From contig JBBROM010000017.1 of assembly GCA_038229415.1 (NCBI GenBank), positions 14,274 through 78,273 on the forward strand: a stretch of DNA of 64,000 nt. Reading direction: 5' to 3'. Positions within the stretch are counted from its first letter, which is position 1. Every line of letters starts with the position of its first letter. Origin of the DNA: JANXUR01 sp038229415. Lineage in GTDB: Bacteria; Acidobacteriota; Terriglobia; Terriglobales; Acidobacteriaceae. The translations under genes were made by a program, and so were the position numbers. Below the pieces are notes generated by a model. It was not told where the DNA came from, did no database searches, and worked only from the letters and a program-made list of their open reading frames with translations. Of this stretch, positions 18,741 to 26,667 are shown piece after piece.

Positions 18741-19435
18741 TGATTCACCTGACCGTAGTAAGCGTTCTTGCCGTGCTTTCGAAGATAGTGCTTGTCGTGC
18801 AAACTCTGGGACACGGCTTCCGCCTTTGCGTTAACGTTCACGGTATAGTACCCGATTCGCGCGACGGTTTCCAGAATGGCCGCATTGTAGGCTGCAGTGG
18901 CAGGATCCGGCCCCCACGTAAAGGGTGCGTGATTTGCCACAAGAACAGCGGGAATGCTGGCGTAATCGAGATCACGAAAGGCTCTTACGATCACGTTGCC
19001 GGTATTCTTTTCGTAATCTGACTCAATTTCCGCCGGGGTCATTACGTCCGTTAACGGTACCGGGCCGTGAAAATAGTCGGCGTGAGTGGTGCCGAAGCAA
19101 GGAATGGGCTGGCGCGCCTGCGCCCATGCAGTTGCGTACTCGGAGTGGGTGTGTGCCACTCCACCAATGCCGGGAAATGCCTTGTACAAAACAAGATGCG
19201 TGGGAAGATCGGAGGACGGTCTGAGCTTGCCTTCAACGATGTTGCCGTCTAGATCGGTGACGACCATATGCTCGGGCGTCATTTCGGAATAGGGGACGCC
19301 GCTGGGCTTGATGACGACGAGTCCCTGGTCGCGTGCGATGCCACTGGCGTTGCCGAAAGTGAACAGAACCAGCCCTTGGCGGGTGAGCTCTAGATTCGCT
19401 TCGAGCACGTCACGGCGCAGAGCTTCCAGCAGCAT
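18737..19435 (-). CDS. araD: L-ribulose-5-phosphate 4-epimerase
   Basis: 232-aa class II aldolase/epimerase that converts L-ribulose 5-phosphate to D-xylulose 5-phosphate. Key segments are LVLFTFGNASGIARD, VVIKPSGVPYSEMTPEHMVVTDLDG, the metal-binding GVAHTHSEYATAWAQA, and GTTHADYFHGPVPLT. ATG 19435 (preceded by AAGGGA) gives the standard length. The same frame continues upstream to 19732, but that part reads through a repeat element and a promoter and is not coding. It is the first gene of the operon araD, symporter, small membrane protein, isomerase. Confidence 0.93.
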   Translation of the reverse strand: MLLEALRRDVLEANLELTRQGLVLFTFGNASGIARDQGLVVIKPSGVPYSEMTPEHMVVTDLDGNIVEGKLRPSSDLPTHLVLYKAFPGIGGVAHTHSEYATAWAQARQPIPCFGTTHADYFHGPVPLTDVMTPAEIESDYEKNTGNVIVRAFRDLDYASIPAVLVANHAPFTWGPDPATAAYNAAILETVARIGYYTVNVNAKAEAVSQSLHDKHYLRKHGKNAYYGQVNQ

Positions 19436-19483
19436 CCAGCATCCCTTCAGGGCTAAATCAGAAAATAACATCAGAAAACAGGA

Positions 19484-19530
19484 GTAATCGTTTACTCGAT
19501 CAAGGTATGAGAGGCAGAGTTTTTTGTCAA
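19484..19530 (-). promoter_or_regulatory. araD promoter with LacI-type operator at the transcription start
   Basis: On the minus strand TTGACA (19525-19530) and TACCTT (19502-19507) are 17 bases apart. GTAAACGATTAC (19484-19495), an almost perfect palindrome, begins at the expected +1. The MITE-like repeat starts only 17 bases upstream of the -35. Confidence 0.55.
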
Positions 19531-19546
19531 CTAAAGAAGTTTTTTG

Positions 19547-19774
19547 TAGTGGGTCAGTTTGAAGCGCGCAAGCCCACCAGCGGGTGGTTTCCAGCAACAA
19601 TGCTTGTGTTTGGCGTCCCATGCCAGGATTTGGGGCGAGATATCCATGCCAGGCGGGTGGCATGAGCTCGATAGGGTCTTTCGACTTCACCGGGAGAATC
19701 CCGCTGAGCGGGCTTCTCCCGGTTGCGCTCAAGTTGACTGTGTTAAGAGGGTGACTTTCAAATTGACCCCTACT
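19547..19774. repeat. MITE-like repeat, copy 1
   Basis: About 228 bp, roughly 85% identical by eye to the copy at 55715-55945. The ends are imperfect inverted repeats (TAGTGGGTCAGTTTGAAG at the left; the right end read on the other strand is TAGTAGGGGTCAATTTGAA). Inside, CCGGGAGAATCCCGC (19690-19704) pairs with 19708-19722, with one mismatch. Near-identical 9-mers AGTTTTTTG (19538-19546) and AATTTTTTG (19775-19783) flank it and may be a target duplication. It encodes no transposase. The peptide read through it is an artefact that can look conserved because the repeat is widespread. Confidence 0.8.
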
Positions 19775-19784
19775 AATTTTTTGC

Positions 19785-19940
19785 TCAACGCGGAGGAGAA
19801 TTACTTAATTCGGTAAACGTTTGCCCTAAGGTCTTACTCTTGTTCTGGCCGCGCAACAAATCGCGGGCATCGCGCTTCGCATCTTTCGGCTGTTGGCGGA
19901 CCGGAAGTCTATTGAGCGCCGCTTCCAAGAACGCCTGCAT
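19785..19940 (-). CDS. Doubtful small ORF, 51 aa
   Basis: A short minus-strand frame with ATG 19940 encodes a charged peptide (QAFLEAALNRLPVRQQPKDAK, then RDLLRGQNKSKTLG). The frame stays open upstream to about 20050 without another good start. I do not recognise it. It could be the remnant of a gene disrupted near the repeat element, or chance. The LacI-type palindrome at 19813-19824 lies inside it, and only one of the two readings is likely to be functional. Confidence 0.2.
   Translation of the reverse strand: MQAFLEAALNRLPVRQQPKDAKRDARDLLRGQNKSKTLGQTFTELSNSPPR
19813..19824. promoter_or_regulatory. LacI-type palindrome GTAAACGTTTGC
   Basis: This 12-mer is the exact reverse complement of the operator-like site in the beta-galactosidase promoter (31640-31651). 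It lies on the far side of the repeat element from the araD promoter. Without the 228-bp repeat, the two araD-side palindromes would be about 100 bp apart. Confidence 0.4.
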
Positions 19941-20097
19941 GTAACCAGAATGTCTCGTGTATGTCTCTTTTTTTGCGGCTGCGCTGCGGCGGCGTGCAAT
20001 CTGTTAGCGTTAGGAAGATTGGCGGTTAACCGTGACGTTCCGCCAGTCTAATTTTGCTTGTGATTCCCCGTTGAGGTTCTCTCTAGTGTCCCACGGT

Positions 20098-20793
20098 ATG
20101 GAGCGCATTTTGGTCATCGAAGATGACCGCTCGGTGCAGAAGGCGCTGGCTCGCTTGTTCGGGCTGGAAAAATACGAAGTGGAGTTGGCCGGAACGGGCA
20201 CGGAAGGACTGGAAAAATTCCGCGGTCAGACGTACTCTGCCGTGCTGCTCGATCTGCGCCTGCCAGGAACGCCAGGACCGGACGTGTGCCGCGAAATCAA
20301 GGCCGCTGCGCCGGGGTTGCCGGTGATCATATTGAGCGCCAAGTCTGAAGTCGCCGACAAAGTCATGCTGCTGGAGCTAGGCGCAGACGACTACGTAACC
20401 AAGCCGTTTAGTCCGCGCGAGTTGTTGGCGCGGGTACGGGCGGCGATTCGTCGCTCGCTGCAACACAATACGCCGCACACCCTGGCGGAACCCGACGCAG
20501 TTTTCTTTGCGGACGTGCAGATTGACTTTGCCCGGATGGAGGTTTTGCGCGGGACTGAACTCGTGGCGCTGACCGCGCAGGAGTTCAAGGTCTTGAAGTT
20601 TCTGTGCGCCAGGCCCGGCATCGTAATCTCGCGCAATGAGCTGCTGAACGAGGTTTGGGGCTATCAGAATTATCCTTCGACGCGCACGGTGGATAACCAT
20701 ATTTTGCGGCTACGCCAGAAGCTTGAGCCCGATCCCTCCAACCCAGTCCACTTCCGAACGGTGCATAGTGCAGGCTACAAGTTTGTGCGATAG
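20098..20793 (+). CDS. OmpR-family response regulator
   Basis: 231-aa two-component regulator. The receiver domain has the acidic pocket Glu8-Asp9-Asp10, the phosphorylation site Asp52 in LLDLRLPG, and Lys102 in DDYVTKPFSPRE. The C-terminal winged helix (about 135-228) ends with the typical RTVDNHILRLRQKLEPDPSNPVHFRTVHSAGYKFVR. ATG 20098 is chosen because the receiver domain begins there. The sensor kinase gene follows after 60 bases, then a porin and a cupredoxin-like gene, which may be its targets. Confidence 0.95.
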   Translation: MERILVIEDDRSVQKALARLFGLEKYEVELAGTGTEGLEKFRGQTYSAVLLDLRLPGTPGPDVCREIKAAAPGLPVIILSAKSEVADKVMLLELGADDYVTKPFSPRELLARVRAAIRRSLQHNTPHTLAEPDAVFFADVQIDFARMEVLRGTELVALTAQEFKVLKFLCARPGIVISRNELLNEVWGYQNYPSTRTVDNHILRLRQKLEPDPSNPVHFRTVHSAGYKFVR

Positions 20794-20853
20794 TCACCAT
20801 GTCGTCAGCCCACAAGCCCAAGCTGAGCCGCCCAGGTTTGGCGGGAGACGCGG

Positions 20854-22626
20854 ATGAAAGGGTTACGCCTTCGCACCAAGTTCCTGATCTCCATGCTGCT
20901 GGTGATTGCCGGGCTCACCTGGACCACGCTGTTAGTGGTGCAAAAGCAGGTGAGCGACCACACCCGGCTTGAAGCCGAAGCCGGTCTGCGCAACGCGGTA
21001 GTGGCCTTCGAAAATTCGCGCCGGCAAAGGGAGCAGACACTCGAACGCTCTGCGCAACTGCTGGCGGACCTGCCCAGTCTTCGCGCCCTGATGACGACAC
21101 ACCATGCGCCCACCATCCAGGACGGCTCCCGGCGTTTGTGGCAAATCTCGGGCAGCGATTTTTTTGCGCTGGTGGATCGTAGTGGCAAAGTGCTCGCATT
21201 TCATGCCACCCACTCTACCGCCGAGCCATGGACGCCTTCCGTACCGGCATCGGACCTAGCCCCGGCTGGACCACCGCACTGGCAGGTGGTCGGTGGGCGA
21301 CTCTACGAGACCTTCACACAACCGATATTTTTTGGCCCTTCCGAGGAAGGCAAATCACTGGGTTTCGCGGTGGTGGGTTATGAGATTGATAGTCGGATGG
21401 CGCGCGACCTAGCCAGTGTCGCCGCCAGTGAAGTCGCTTTCCGGGACAGCGGTACGATTTTGGCGAGCACACTCACTCCCGAACAGCAGGCGAACCTGCA
21501 AAAGGCATGGTCCGCTTCCAACACTGGCCGACCAACGCAGCCCAACACGTCCTCGGAACTGCTACTCGACCGGGAGCGGTTTCTGGAGACGACGTTGGAT
21601 TTGGAGCCGGGATCAGCATCGGGCGCGCAGTTGATTGTTCTGAAGTCGTTGCAGCCGGCCCAGTTGTTTCTGGCAAGTTTGAACCGGCTGGTGCTGGGGC
21701 TGGGTCTGGCCGCGATGCTGGCGGGATCGGCGCTGGTCTTCTTTCTTTCTTATACCTTTACTCGTCCGCTCAATCGCCTGGTCTCTGGCGTTCGCGCCCT
21801 TGGACAAGGGGACTACGACTATCCGCTTGAACTGCGCACCAAGGATGAAGTTGCGGAAGTCACCGAGGCGTTTCGGCGGGTGCGCTCTACGTTACGGGAT
21901 ACGCAAGCTGACCTGCTTGACGCGGAAAGACTTGCCACCATTGGCCGCATGGCAAGTTCGATTTCGCACGACCTGCGCCATTGGCTGGCGGCGATTGTGG
22001 CAAACTCCGAGTTCCTGCTGGAACCGGGCCTGACTTCGATCCAGCGGGAAGAGCTGTACGGTGAGATTCAAACCGCAGTGAGCCAGATGAATGAGCTGAT
22101 CGAGTCGCTGCTGGAGTTTTCCAGGACGCGTGAATCCTTGCGGCCATCCTACGGCGACCTGCGAGCTACCCTGCAGCGAGCCGTGGATCTAGTGCGCAAA
22201 CACCCCGAGCATCATTCCGTGCCGATCGAGGTGGCGGCATCGAGCGCACTCATGGGATGGTTCGACGGAAAGAAGTTGGAACGTGCTTTTTATAACTTGC
22301 TTATCAACGCCTGCGAGGCGGCTCCCATCAGTGGCGGTCGGGTCACGGTTCGCATCGCTGTTCGTCAAGAGCGATTTGAAGTGAAGATCGAGGATAATGG
22401 TGCGGGCATCCCTATTGCCATTCATGACAGTCTGTTCCAGCCATTCGTGAGCCAGGGAAAAGAGAATGGTACGGGCATGGGGCTGACGGTGGTGCAGAAG
22501 ATCATCGTGGACCATGGGGGCGAGGTATGGGTGGAACGCAGTTCGGCAACGGGGTCGGTGTTCGCGGTTCGGCTGCCGCTGGGAGTCCCCGTACACCCCG
22601 TGTCCAGTGATCTGAAAAAAGTCTAG
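20854..22626 (+). CDS. Membrane sensor histidine kinase with extracytoplasmic sensor, HAMP, HisKA, HATPase_c
   Basis: 590-aa kinase. TM1 spans about 10-29, a periplasmic Cache/CHASE4-like sensor 30-275, TM2 277-301, HAMP about 302-355, the HisKA H-box has His372 in SSISHDLRHWLAAIVANSEFL, and the ATPase has its N-box at NLLINACEAAP, G1 at EDNGAGIP and G2 at GTGMGLTVVQKII. It probably phosphorylates the adjacent OmpR-type regulator. The H-box sequence HDLRHWLAA resembles NtrB/PAS-type kinases rather than EnvZ. The signal is unknown. Confidence 0.94.
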   Translation: MKGLRLRTKFLISMLLVIAGLTWTTLLVVQKQVSDHTRLEAEAGLRNAVVAFENSRRQREQTLERSAQLLADLPSLRALMTTHHAPTIQDGSRRLWQISGSDFFALVDRSGKVLAFHATHSTAEPWTPSVPASDLAPAGPPHWQVVGGRLYETFTQPIFFGPSEEGKSLGFAVVGYEIDSRMARDLASVAASEVAFRDSGTILASTLTPEQQANLQKAWSASNTGRPTQPNTSSELLLDRERFLETTLDLEPGSASGAQLIVLKSLQPAQLFLASLNRLVLGLGLAAMLAGSALVFFLSYTFTRPLNRLVSGVRALGQGDYDYPLELRTKDEVAEVTEAFRRVRSTLRDTQADLLDAERLATIGRMASSISHDLRHWLAAIVANSEFLLEPGLTSIQREELYGEIQTAVSQMNELIESLLEFSRTRESLRPSYGDLRATLQRAVDLVRKHPEHHSVPIEVAASSALMGWFDGKKLERAFYNLLINACEAAPISGGRVTVRIAVRQERFEVKIEDNGAGIPIAIHDSLFQPFVSQGKENGTGMGLTVVQKIIVDHGGEVWVERSSATGSVFAVRLPLGVPVHPVSSDLKKV

Positions 22627-22742
22627 CCGCGATGATTGTTTTCTGGAGCGCGCGGCCGTTATTCCAGAGGGGTGTGCGCAGTATCGCCTGTCCTTTGGCC
22701 GAATCCCAGCGCTTGCCTGCGCGAGCACTCCGTGGAGGGTGT

Positions 22743-24383
22743 ATGAAACTTAAGACGACCAACACGCTACCGAGATCACAGAGCAGTTTATTTCGGCTAC
22801 AACGTTTGCCTCTGACTACAGGCTTGTGGCTTCTGCTGTGCGCGATGCTGCCAGTTTCACCTCTCGCGGCACAAGAGAGTACCCTTCCGACAAAGACTGC
22901 CGATGCCTCCCCTGCGCAAGTGGTCGAACTGAGCCAGTCGGTGCAGGAGCTTCGGCGTCAAGTGGATGAACTGCGGGACAGCCTGCGGAGCGTCCTGGCG
23001 GAGGCGCAAAGTGCGCACGCCGAACTGGCTGCGATGCGCAGTGAACTAGCCGCGATGAAGGATGAATCGGATTCCGCCGCAGGGCAGACGGCGGCTGGCA
23101 CGCCTGCCGAGCCAGCACTCGCGACGAGCTCCGGCGCAGTAACGACCGAATCGTCTCGCATCGGGAAGCTCAAGGAGGAGTTTGAGTTCCTGAGTGGCAC
23201 GGTGAACGAGCAACACCAGACCAAAGTCGAAAGCGCTTCCCGCTATCGGATTAAGCTCTCTGGCATCGTGCTACTGAACCTGTTTGGGAATCAGGGTGTC
23301 GGCGACAGTCTGGACGTACCCACCGCAGCGCTGGCAAGAGATCCAGCTGCGGCGGCGAATGGCAGCTTCGGGGCTACACTACGGCAGTCACAATTTGGAT
23401 TGGAAGTGTTCGGGCCGACTTTGGCTGGCGCACGTACCCGCGCCGACGTAGTGGTGGACTTCGCGGGCGGATTTCCAATTGCCCCGAATGGCGTGAACCA
23501 GGGACTAGTGCGGCTGCGTACCGGAACCATGCGTCTGGACTGGAAGAAGACTTCTGTGGTCGCAGGGCAGGATGGGTTGTTCTTCGCGCCGCAGACTCCA
23601 ACGTCCTTCGCCTCGCTTGCCGTGCCGGCGCTCTCTTACGCTGGGAATCTGTGGAGCTGGGTGCCGCAGGTGCGGGTGGAACATCGTTTCGCCACGGGGG
23701 AGAGTTCCGGGTTTGTGGTGCAGGGTGGCATTCTGGACAATTTGACCGGAGAAGCTCCGACATACGGGGTCTATCGCAGCGCACATGCGGGGGAACTCTC
23801 GCGACAACCCGCTTACGCGGGGCGGGCGGCGTGGTTTGGCACGCTGGCGGGCCGGGCATCGAGCGTCGGCGTGGGGACGTACTACAGTCGCCAGAACTAT
23901 TCTTACGGACGCCTACTGAATGGCTGGGCAGTAACGGGCGACTGGCTGGTACCGCTGGGCAGTCGCGTAACCCTTACGGGAGCTGCCTATCGGGGCCGGG
24001 GCATCGGCGGACTGGGTGCAGCCTATGGGCGAAGCGTGTTGTTCAGTGGTGACCCGAACATTGAGGCTACCGCGATTCGCGGCCTGAACGCGGTGGGAGG
24101 ATGGTCCCAGCTAAAGTTCGCCGCCACAGCGAGATTGGAGTTCAATGCAGCTCTTGGCCAGGACAGCAGCTTCGCACGCGACTTGCGCTTTTTTCAGCAT
24201 CCCCAGACGTACTACGCCTCGCCAAGCATCAACGCGAATCGCAGTGCTTTCGTAAATGTAATCTTCCGGCCCCGCTCGGACCTGCTGTTCTCGACGGAAT
24301 ATCGCGCTTTACGCACGTTCTCGATTGATGCTGGCCACGAGAATACAGGTCAGGTGAATGTTTCCATGGGGGTACTTTTTTGA
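22743..24383 (+). CDS. Outer-membrane porin with N-terminal coiled coil (DcaP-like)
   Basis: 546 aa. ATG 22743 has GGAGGG seven bases upstream. A signal peptide ends near VSPLAAQE. A coiled coil (about 55-105, QVVELSQSVQELRRQVDELRD and following heptads) is followed by a beta-barrel of about 370 residues ending FSIDAGHENTGQVNVSMGVLF with a terminal Phe. The layout of coiled-coil stalk plus barrel resembles DcaP-type trimeric porins. The stop overlaps the TTG start of the next gene, and the two-component genes lie upstream. The substrate is not predictable. Confidence 0.78.
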   Translation: MKLKTTNTLPRSQSSLFRLQRLPLTTGLWLLLCAMLPVSPLAAQESTLPTKTADASPAQVVELSQSVQELRRQVDELRDSLRSVLAEAQSAHAELAAMRSELAAMKDESDSAAGQTAAGTPAEPALATSSGAVTTESSRIGKLKEEFEFLSGTVNEQHQTKVESASRYRIKLSGIVLLNLFGNQGVGDSLDVPTAALARDPAAAANGSFGATLRQSQFGLEVFGPTLAGARTRADVVVDFAGGFPIAPNGVNQGLVRLRTGTMRLDWKKTSVVAGQDGLFFAPQTPTSFASLAVPALSYAGNLWSWVPQVRVEHRFATGESSGFVVQGGILDNLTGEAPTYGVYRSAHAGELSRQPAYAGRAAWFGTLAGRASSVGVGTYYSRQNYSYGRLLNGWAVTGDWLVPLGSRVTLTGAAYRGRGIGGLGAAYGRSVLFSGDPNIEATAIRGLNAVGGWSQLKFAATARLEFNAALGQDSSFARDLRFFQHPQTYYASPSINANRSAFVNVIFRPRSDLLFSTEYRALRTFSIDAGHENTGQVNVSMGVLF

Positions 24384-25126
24384 GCGTCGGCAAGGGTCTC
24401 GGCTGGCGGTCGGTGGCGCGCTGGGCAGCGGTATGCCTGGTGCTGGGGGCCACGGTATGCCTCGCACAGACACAGACCGTGACCGGACGAATCGAGCTTA
24501 TGGGAGGAGTACCTGCACACGGCTCGCAACCCGTGGGCCGGAATTCCCCGCTGGCAGTGCTGTGGTTGACGCCGCTCGACGCGCCCGTACCACCGCTACC
24601 GCCACCCGAGCATGGATTCCGCTTGGTGCAGAAGAATAAAACCTTCGAGCCGCACGTGCTGGTAATTCCGGTGGGCACGGCGGTTGAGTTCCCGAATCTC
24701 GATCCGTTTTTTCACAATGTCTTCTCGTTGTTCGAAGGCAAGCGATTCGATCTGGGCCTGTACGAGGCGGGCGGCACACGAACCGTGCATTTTGATCGGC
24801 CCGGGGTGAGCTATATTTTTTGCAATATCCATCCGGAGATGGGAGCCGTGGTCTTGGCTTTGCGTACGCCGTATTACACGGTTGCGGGAACTTCGAGCGA
24901 GTTTGTCTTCGCGAATGTGCCCGAGGGCCACTATCGTCTGGAGGTATGGAGCGAACTGGCTCTGCCGGAATCGCTGCAGGCGGCAGCGCGCGAAGTCGTG
25001 ATTTCTGGGACCTCACATTCACTAGGCACAATCTCCATCGCGAGTATCGCGCACAAAGCATCGCACAAGAACAAGTACGGAACGGACTATGACCCTCCGA
25101 GTACTCCTCCATACCTGCATCCGTAG
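24380..25126 (+). CDS. Cupredoxin-like exported protein
   Basis: 248-aa protein beginning at TTG 24380, which overlaps the porin stop as TTGA; GGGGG lies about 8 bases upstream. A signal peptide ends near VCLAQTQ. The middle part resembles a plastocyanin/azurin-like copper site: FEPHVLVIPVGTAVEFPNLDPFFHNVFS supplies one His, and ISYIFCNIHPEM-like sequence (VSYIFCNIHPEMGAVVL) supplies Cys, His and Met in type 1 spacing. The C-terminus is a beta-sandwich-like region with VPEGHYRLEVWSE. Periplasmic electron carriage or copper binding is inferred. Translational coupling to the porin suggests a shared role in metal or redox handling at the outer membrane. Confidence 0.72.
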   Translation: MSVGKGLGWRSVARWAAVCLVLGATVCLAQTQTVTGRIELMGGVPAHGSQPVGRNSPLAVLWLTPLDAPVPPLPPPEHGFRLVQKNKTFEPHVLVIPVGTAVEFPNLDPFFHNVFSLFEGKRFDLGLYEAGGTRTVHFDRPGVSYIFCNIHPEMGAVVLALRTPYYTVAGTSSEFVFANVPEGHYRLEVWSELALPESLQAAAREVVISGTSHSLGTISIASIAHKASHKNKYGTDYDPPSTPPYLHP

Positions 25127-25230
25127 GTTGCCGCGCTTGGGGCCGTAACGCAGCCAACCTGTGACGAAAGTGACAGTTTGTTTACAACGGAGTGACAAAT
25201 CGCTGGTGCCTGCCCGCCTAACCTACGATT

Positions 25231-25269
25231 GGGACTAGCTCCCGCTCGGCAAAGGAGCAACCAGCCGAG
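25231..25269 (+). promoter_or_regulatory. Two small hairpins in the leader of the TIGR03118 gene
   Basis: GGGA/TCCC (25231-25243) and the 6-bp stem CTCGGC/GCCGAG (25245-25250 with 25264-25269) precede the Shine-Dalgarno AGGAGA at 25289. I could not match them to a known riboswitch. Confidence 0.2.
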
Positions 25270-25299
25270 ATCAAAGAGGGAAAACCCCAGGAGACGTTT

Positions 25300-26394
25300 A
25301 TGTCACTGCTTCATTCTGTACTTCGGAACTGCGATTCTTTCAAAAAATTTGGGAAATGGACTTGCCTGCTGCTGATCATGATGGCAACCGCCTCTAGCAT
25401 CGCTAACGCACAGCGCGTGACCCAAACCAATCTGGTGGCGGATACTGCCGGTAGCGCCACCACCACGGACCCCAATCTGGTTAATCCATGGGGCATCTCG
25501 TTCAGCCCGACTGGAGCCTTCTGGTTGTCGGACAATCACACTGGGCTTTCGACACTCTATGACGGCACAGGCGCGATTGTGCCTTTGGTCGTCACCATTC
25601 CTTCTTTCGATGGCTCGACGGCTGGCAGCCCAACGGGAACCGTGTTCAACGGGACCAGTGACTTTGTGGTAAGCCAGAGCGGACTGAGTGGAGCGGCAGT
25701 ATTTCTGTTTGCCACGGAAGATGGCACCATCAGCGGCTGGGCACCCTCGGTAAATTTCTATAGTGCGGTGATCGCGGTCAATAACGGCGCTTCTGGAGCC
25801 GTCTACAAGGGTTTGGCCTTCGCCACCCAGACCAGCGGTGCCAGCTCCATCTATGCCGCGAACTTCCATGACGGTGTGGTCGAGCAGTATGACAGCCAGT
25901 TCCGGCTGGTGCGTTCCTTCACCGACCCAACTGTTCCGGCTGGCTACGCGCCCTATAACGTGCAGGCAATCGGCAACAAGCTATACGTGACCTTCGCCCT
26001 ACAGGATGCGGACAAGCATGATGACGTTCCAGGACCCCACCATGGCTACGTGGATATTTTTGATTTCAACGGCAACAAGCTTCAACGTTTTGCGAGCCAA
26101 GGTCCGTTGAACTCGCCCTGGGGCGTGGCGGAAGCGCCCGATGGCTGGGGTAAGCTCAGCCACACGATTCTAATCGGCAACTTTGGCGACGGGCACATTA
26201 CGTCGTATGGCAAGGCCACCGGCAAGGTGATCGGTCAAGTGCTGGATCGCAGCGGCAAGGCTCTGGTGCTAGACGGCTTGTGGGCGCTCTCCTTTGGGAA
26301 TGGCAGCGGTGCAGGCGCGACAAATGAGCTGTTCTTTACCGCTGGACCGAATGGCGAAAGCAACGGCCTATTCGGCAAGCTGACGGTGAACTAG
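25300..26394 (+). CDS. TIGR03118 family exported beta-propeller-like protein
   Basis: 364 aa with a signal peptide (CLLLIMMATASSIANA) and the family signature TDPNLVNPWGISFSPTGAFWLSDNHTGLSTLYDG, followed by NHL-like repeats (VDIFDFNGNKLQRF, LNSPWGVAEAPDGWGK, LLIGNFGDGHITSYG-like). The Shine-Dalgarno AGGAGA sits 7 bases before ATG. The function of the family is unknown; members are common in Acidobacteria. It stands alone, with a terminator downstream. Confidence 0.87.
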   Translation: MSLLHSVLRNCDSFKKFGKWTCLLLIMMATASSIANAQRVTQTNLVADTAGSATTTDPNLVNPWGISFSPTGAFWLSDNHTGLSTLYDGTGAIVPLVVTIPSFDGSTAGSPTGTVFNGTSDFVVSQSGLSGAAVFLFATEDGTISGWAPSVNFYSAVIAVNNGASGAVYKGLAFATQTSGASSIYAANFHDGVVEQYDSQFRLVRSFTDPTVPAGYAPYNVQAIGNKLYVTFALQDADKHDDVPGPHHGYVDIFDFNGNKLQRFASQGPLNSPWGVAEAPDGWGKLSHTILIGNFGDGHITSYGKATGKVIGQVLDRSGKALVLDGLWALSFGNGSGAGATNELFFTAGPNGESNGLFGKLTVN

Positions 26395-26414
26395 TCCTCA
26401 CGTAACAAGAGTGG

Positions 26415-26449
26415 AAACGGCCACCAGCACTGCGCTGGTGGCCGTTTTT
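26415..26449 (+). terminator. Intrinsic terminator after the TIGR03118 gene
   Basis: A 13-bp perfect stem AACGGCCACCAGC / GCTGGTGGCCGTT with a 5-base loop is followed by a run of five T (26445-26449). Confidence 0.88.
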
Positions 26450-26459
26450 CACTCCGTGC

Positions 26460-26645
26460 AATCTCGCAGATGCTGTTAAAGCCGGTGAGTCCGTCTGAGG
26501 CTTTGCACGGATCGGTTGTATCGTCGAGCCAGCGCTTGCCGTCGAGCAAGAACTTATATTGGTGGCGACCAGGTCGAATAGCGCATGCGTCGGTACGCCA
26601 GAATCCTGCCTCCTCGGCAGTCGCGACGAAACCGCTAGACTGCAA
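26460..26645 (-). pseudogene. Remnant of a CBM48/AMPK-type glycogen-binding domain
   Basis: The minus-strand frame reads GFWRTDACAIRPGRHQYKFLLDGKRWLDDTTDPCKASDGLTGFNSICEI in two adjoining parts, which matches the second half of an AMPK-like glycogen-binding domain (pGrhqYKFlvDG-W-Dp...gG-NSv). The first half of the domain and any catalytic partner are missing; a stop lies at about 26661. There is only a TTG start and no Shine-Dalgarno. It overlaps no other gene and sits between a terminator and the epimerase gene. I read it as a decayed gene end. Confidence 0.5.
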
Positions 26646-26667
26646 ACTATTATGACTAAGCTAGTGT

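Larger units (their letters stand above)
19436..20097. other. Gene-poor stretch between araD and the two-component system
   Basis: Holds, in order, the araD promoter and operator, a MITE-like repeat, a second LacI-type palindrome, and about 270 bases with only a doubtful small minus-strand frame. No clear promoter for the response regulator was recognised. Confidence 0.6.

Noticed and set aside
19436..19732. N-terminal extension of AraD by 99 residues
   Set aside because: It would add non-homologous sequence to a family of about 231 aa and would translate the promoter, operator and repeat.
25231..25269. Riboswitch in the leader of the TIGR03118 gene (c-di-GMP or cobalamin type)
   Set aside because: The conserved cores of these classes are not present; only two small hairpins can be supported.
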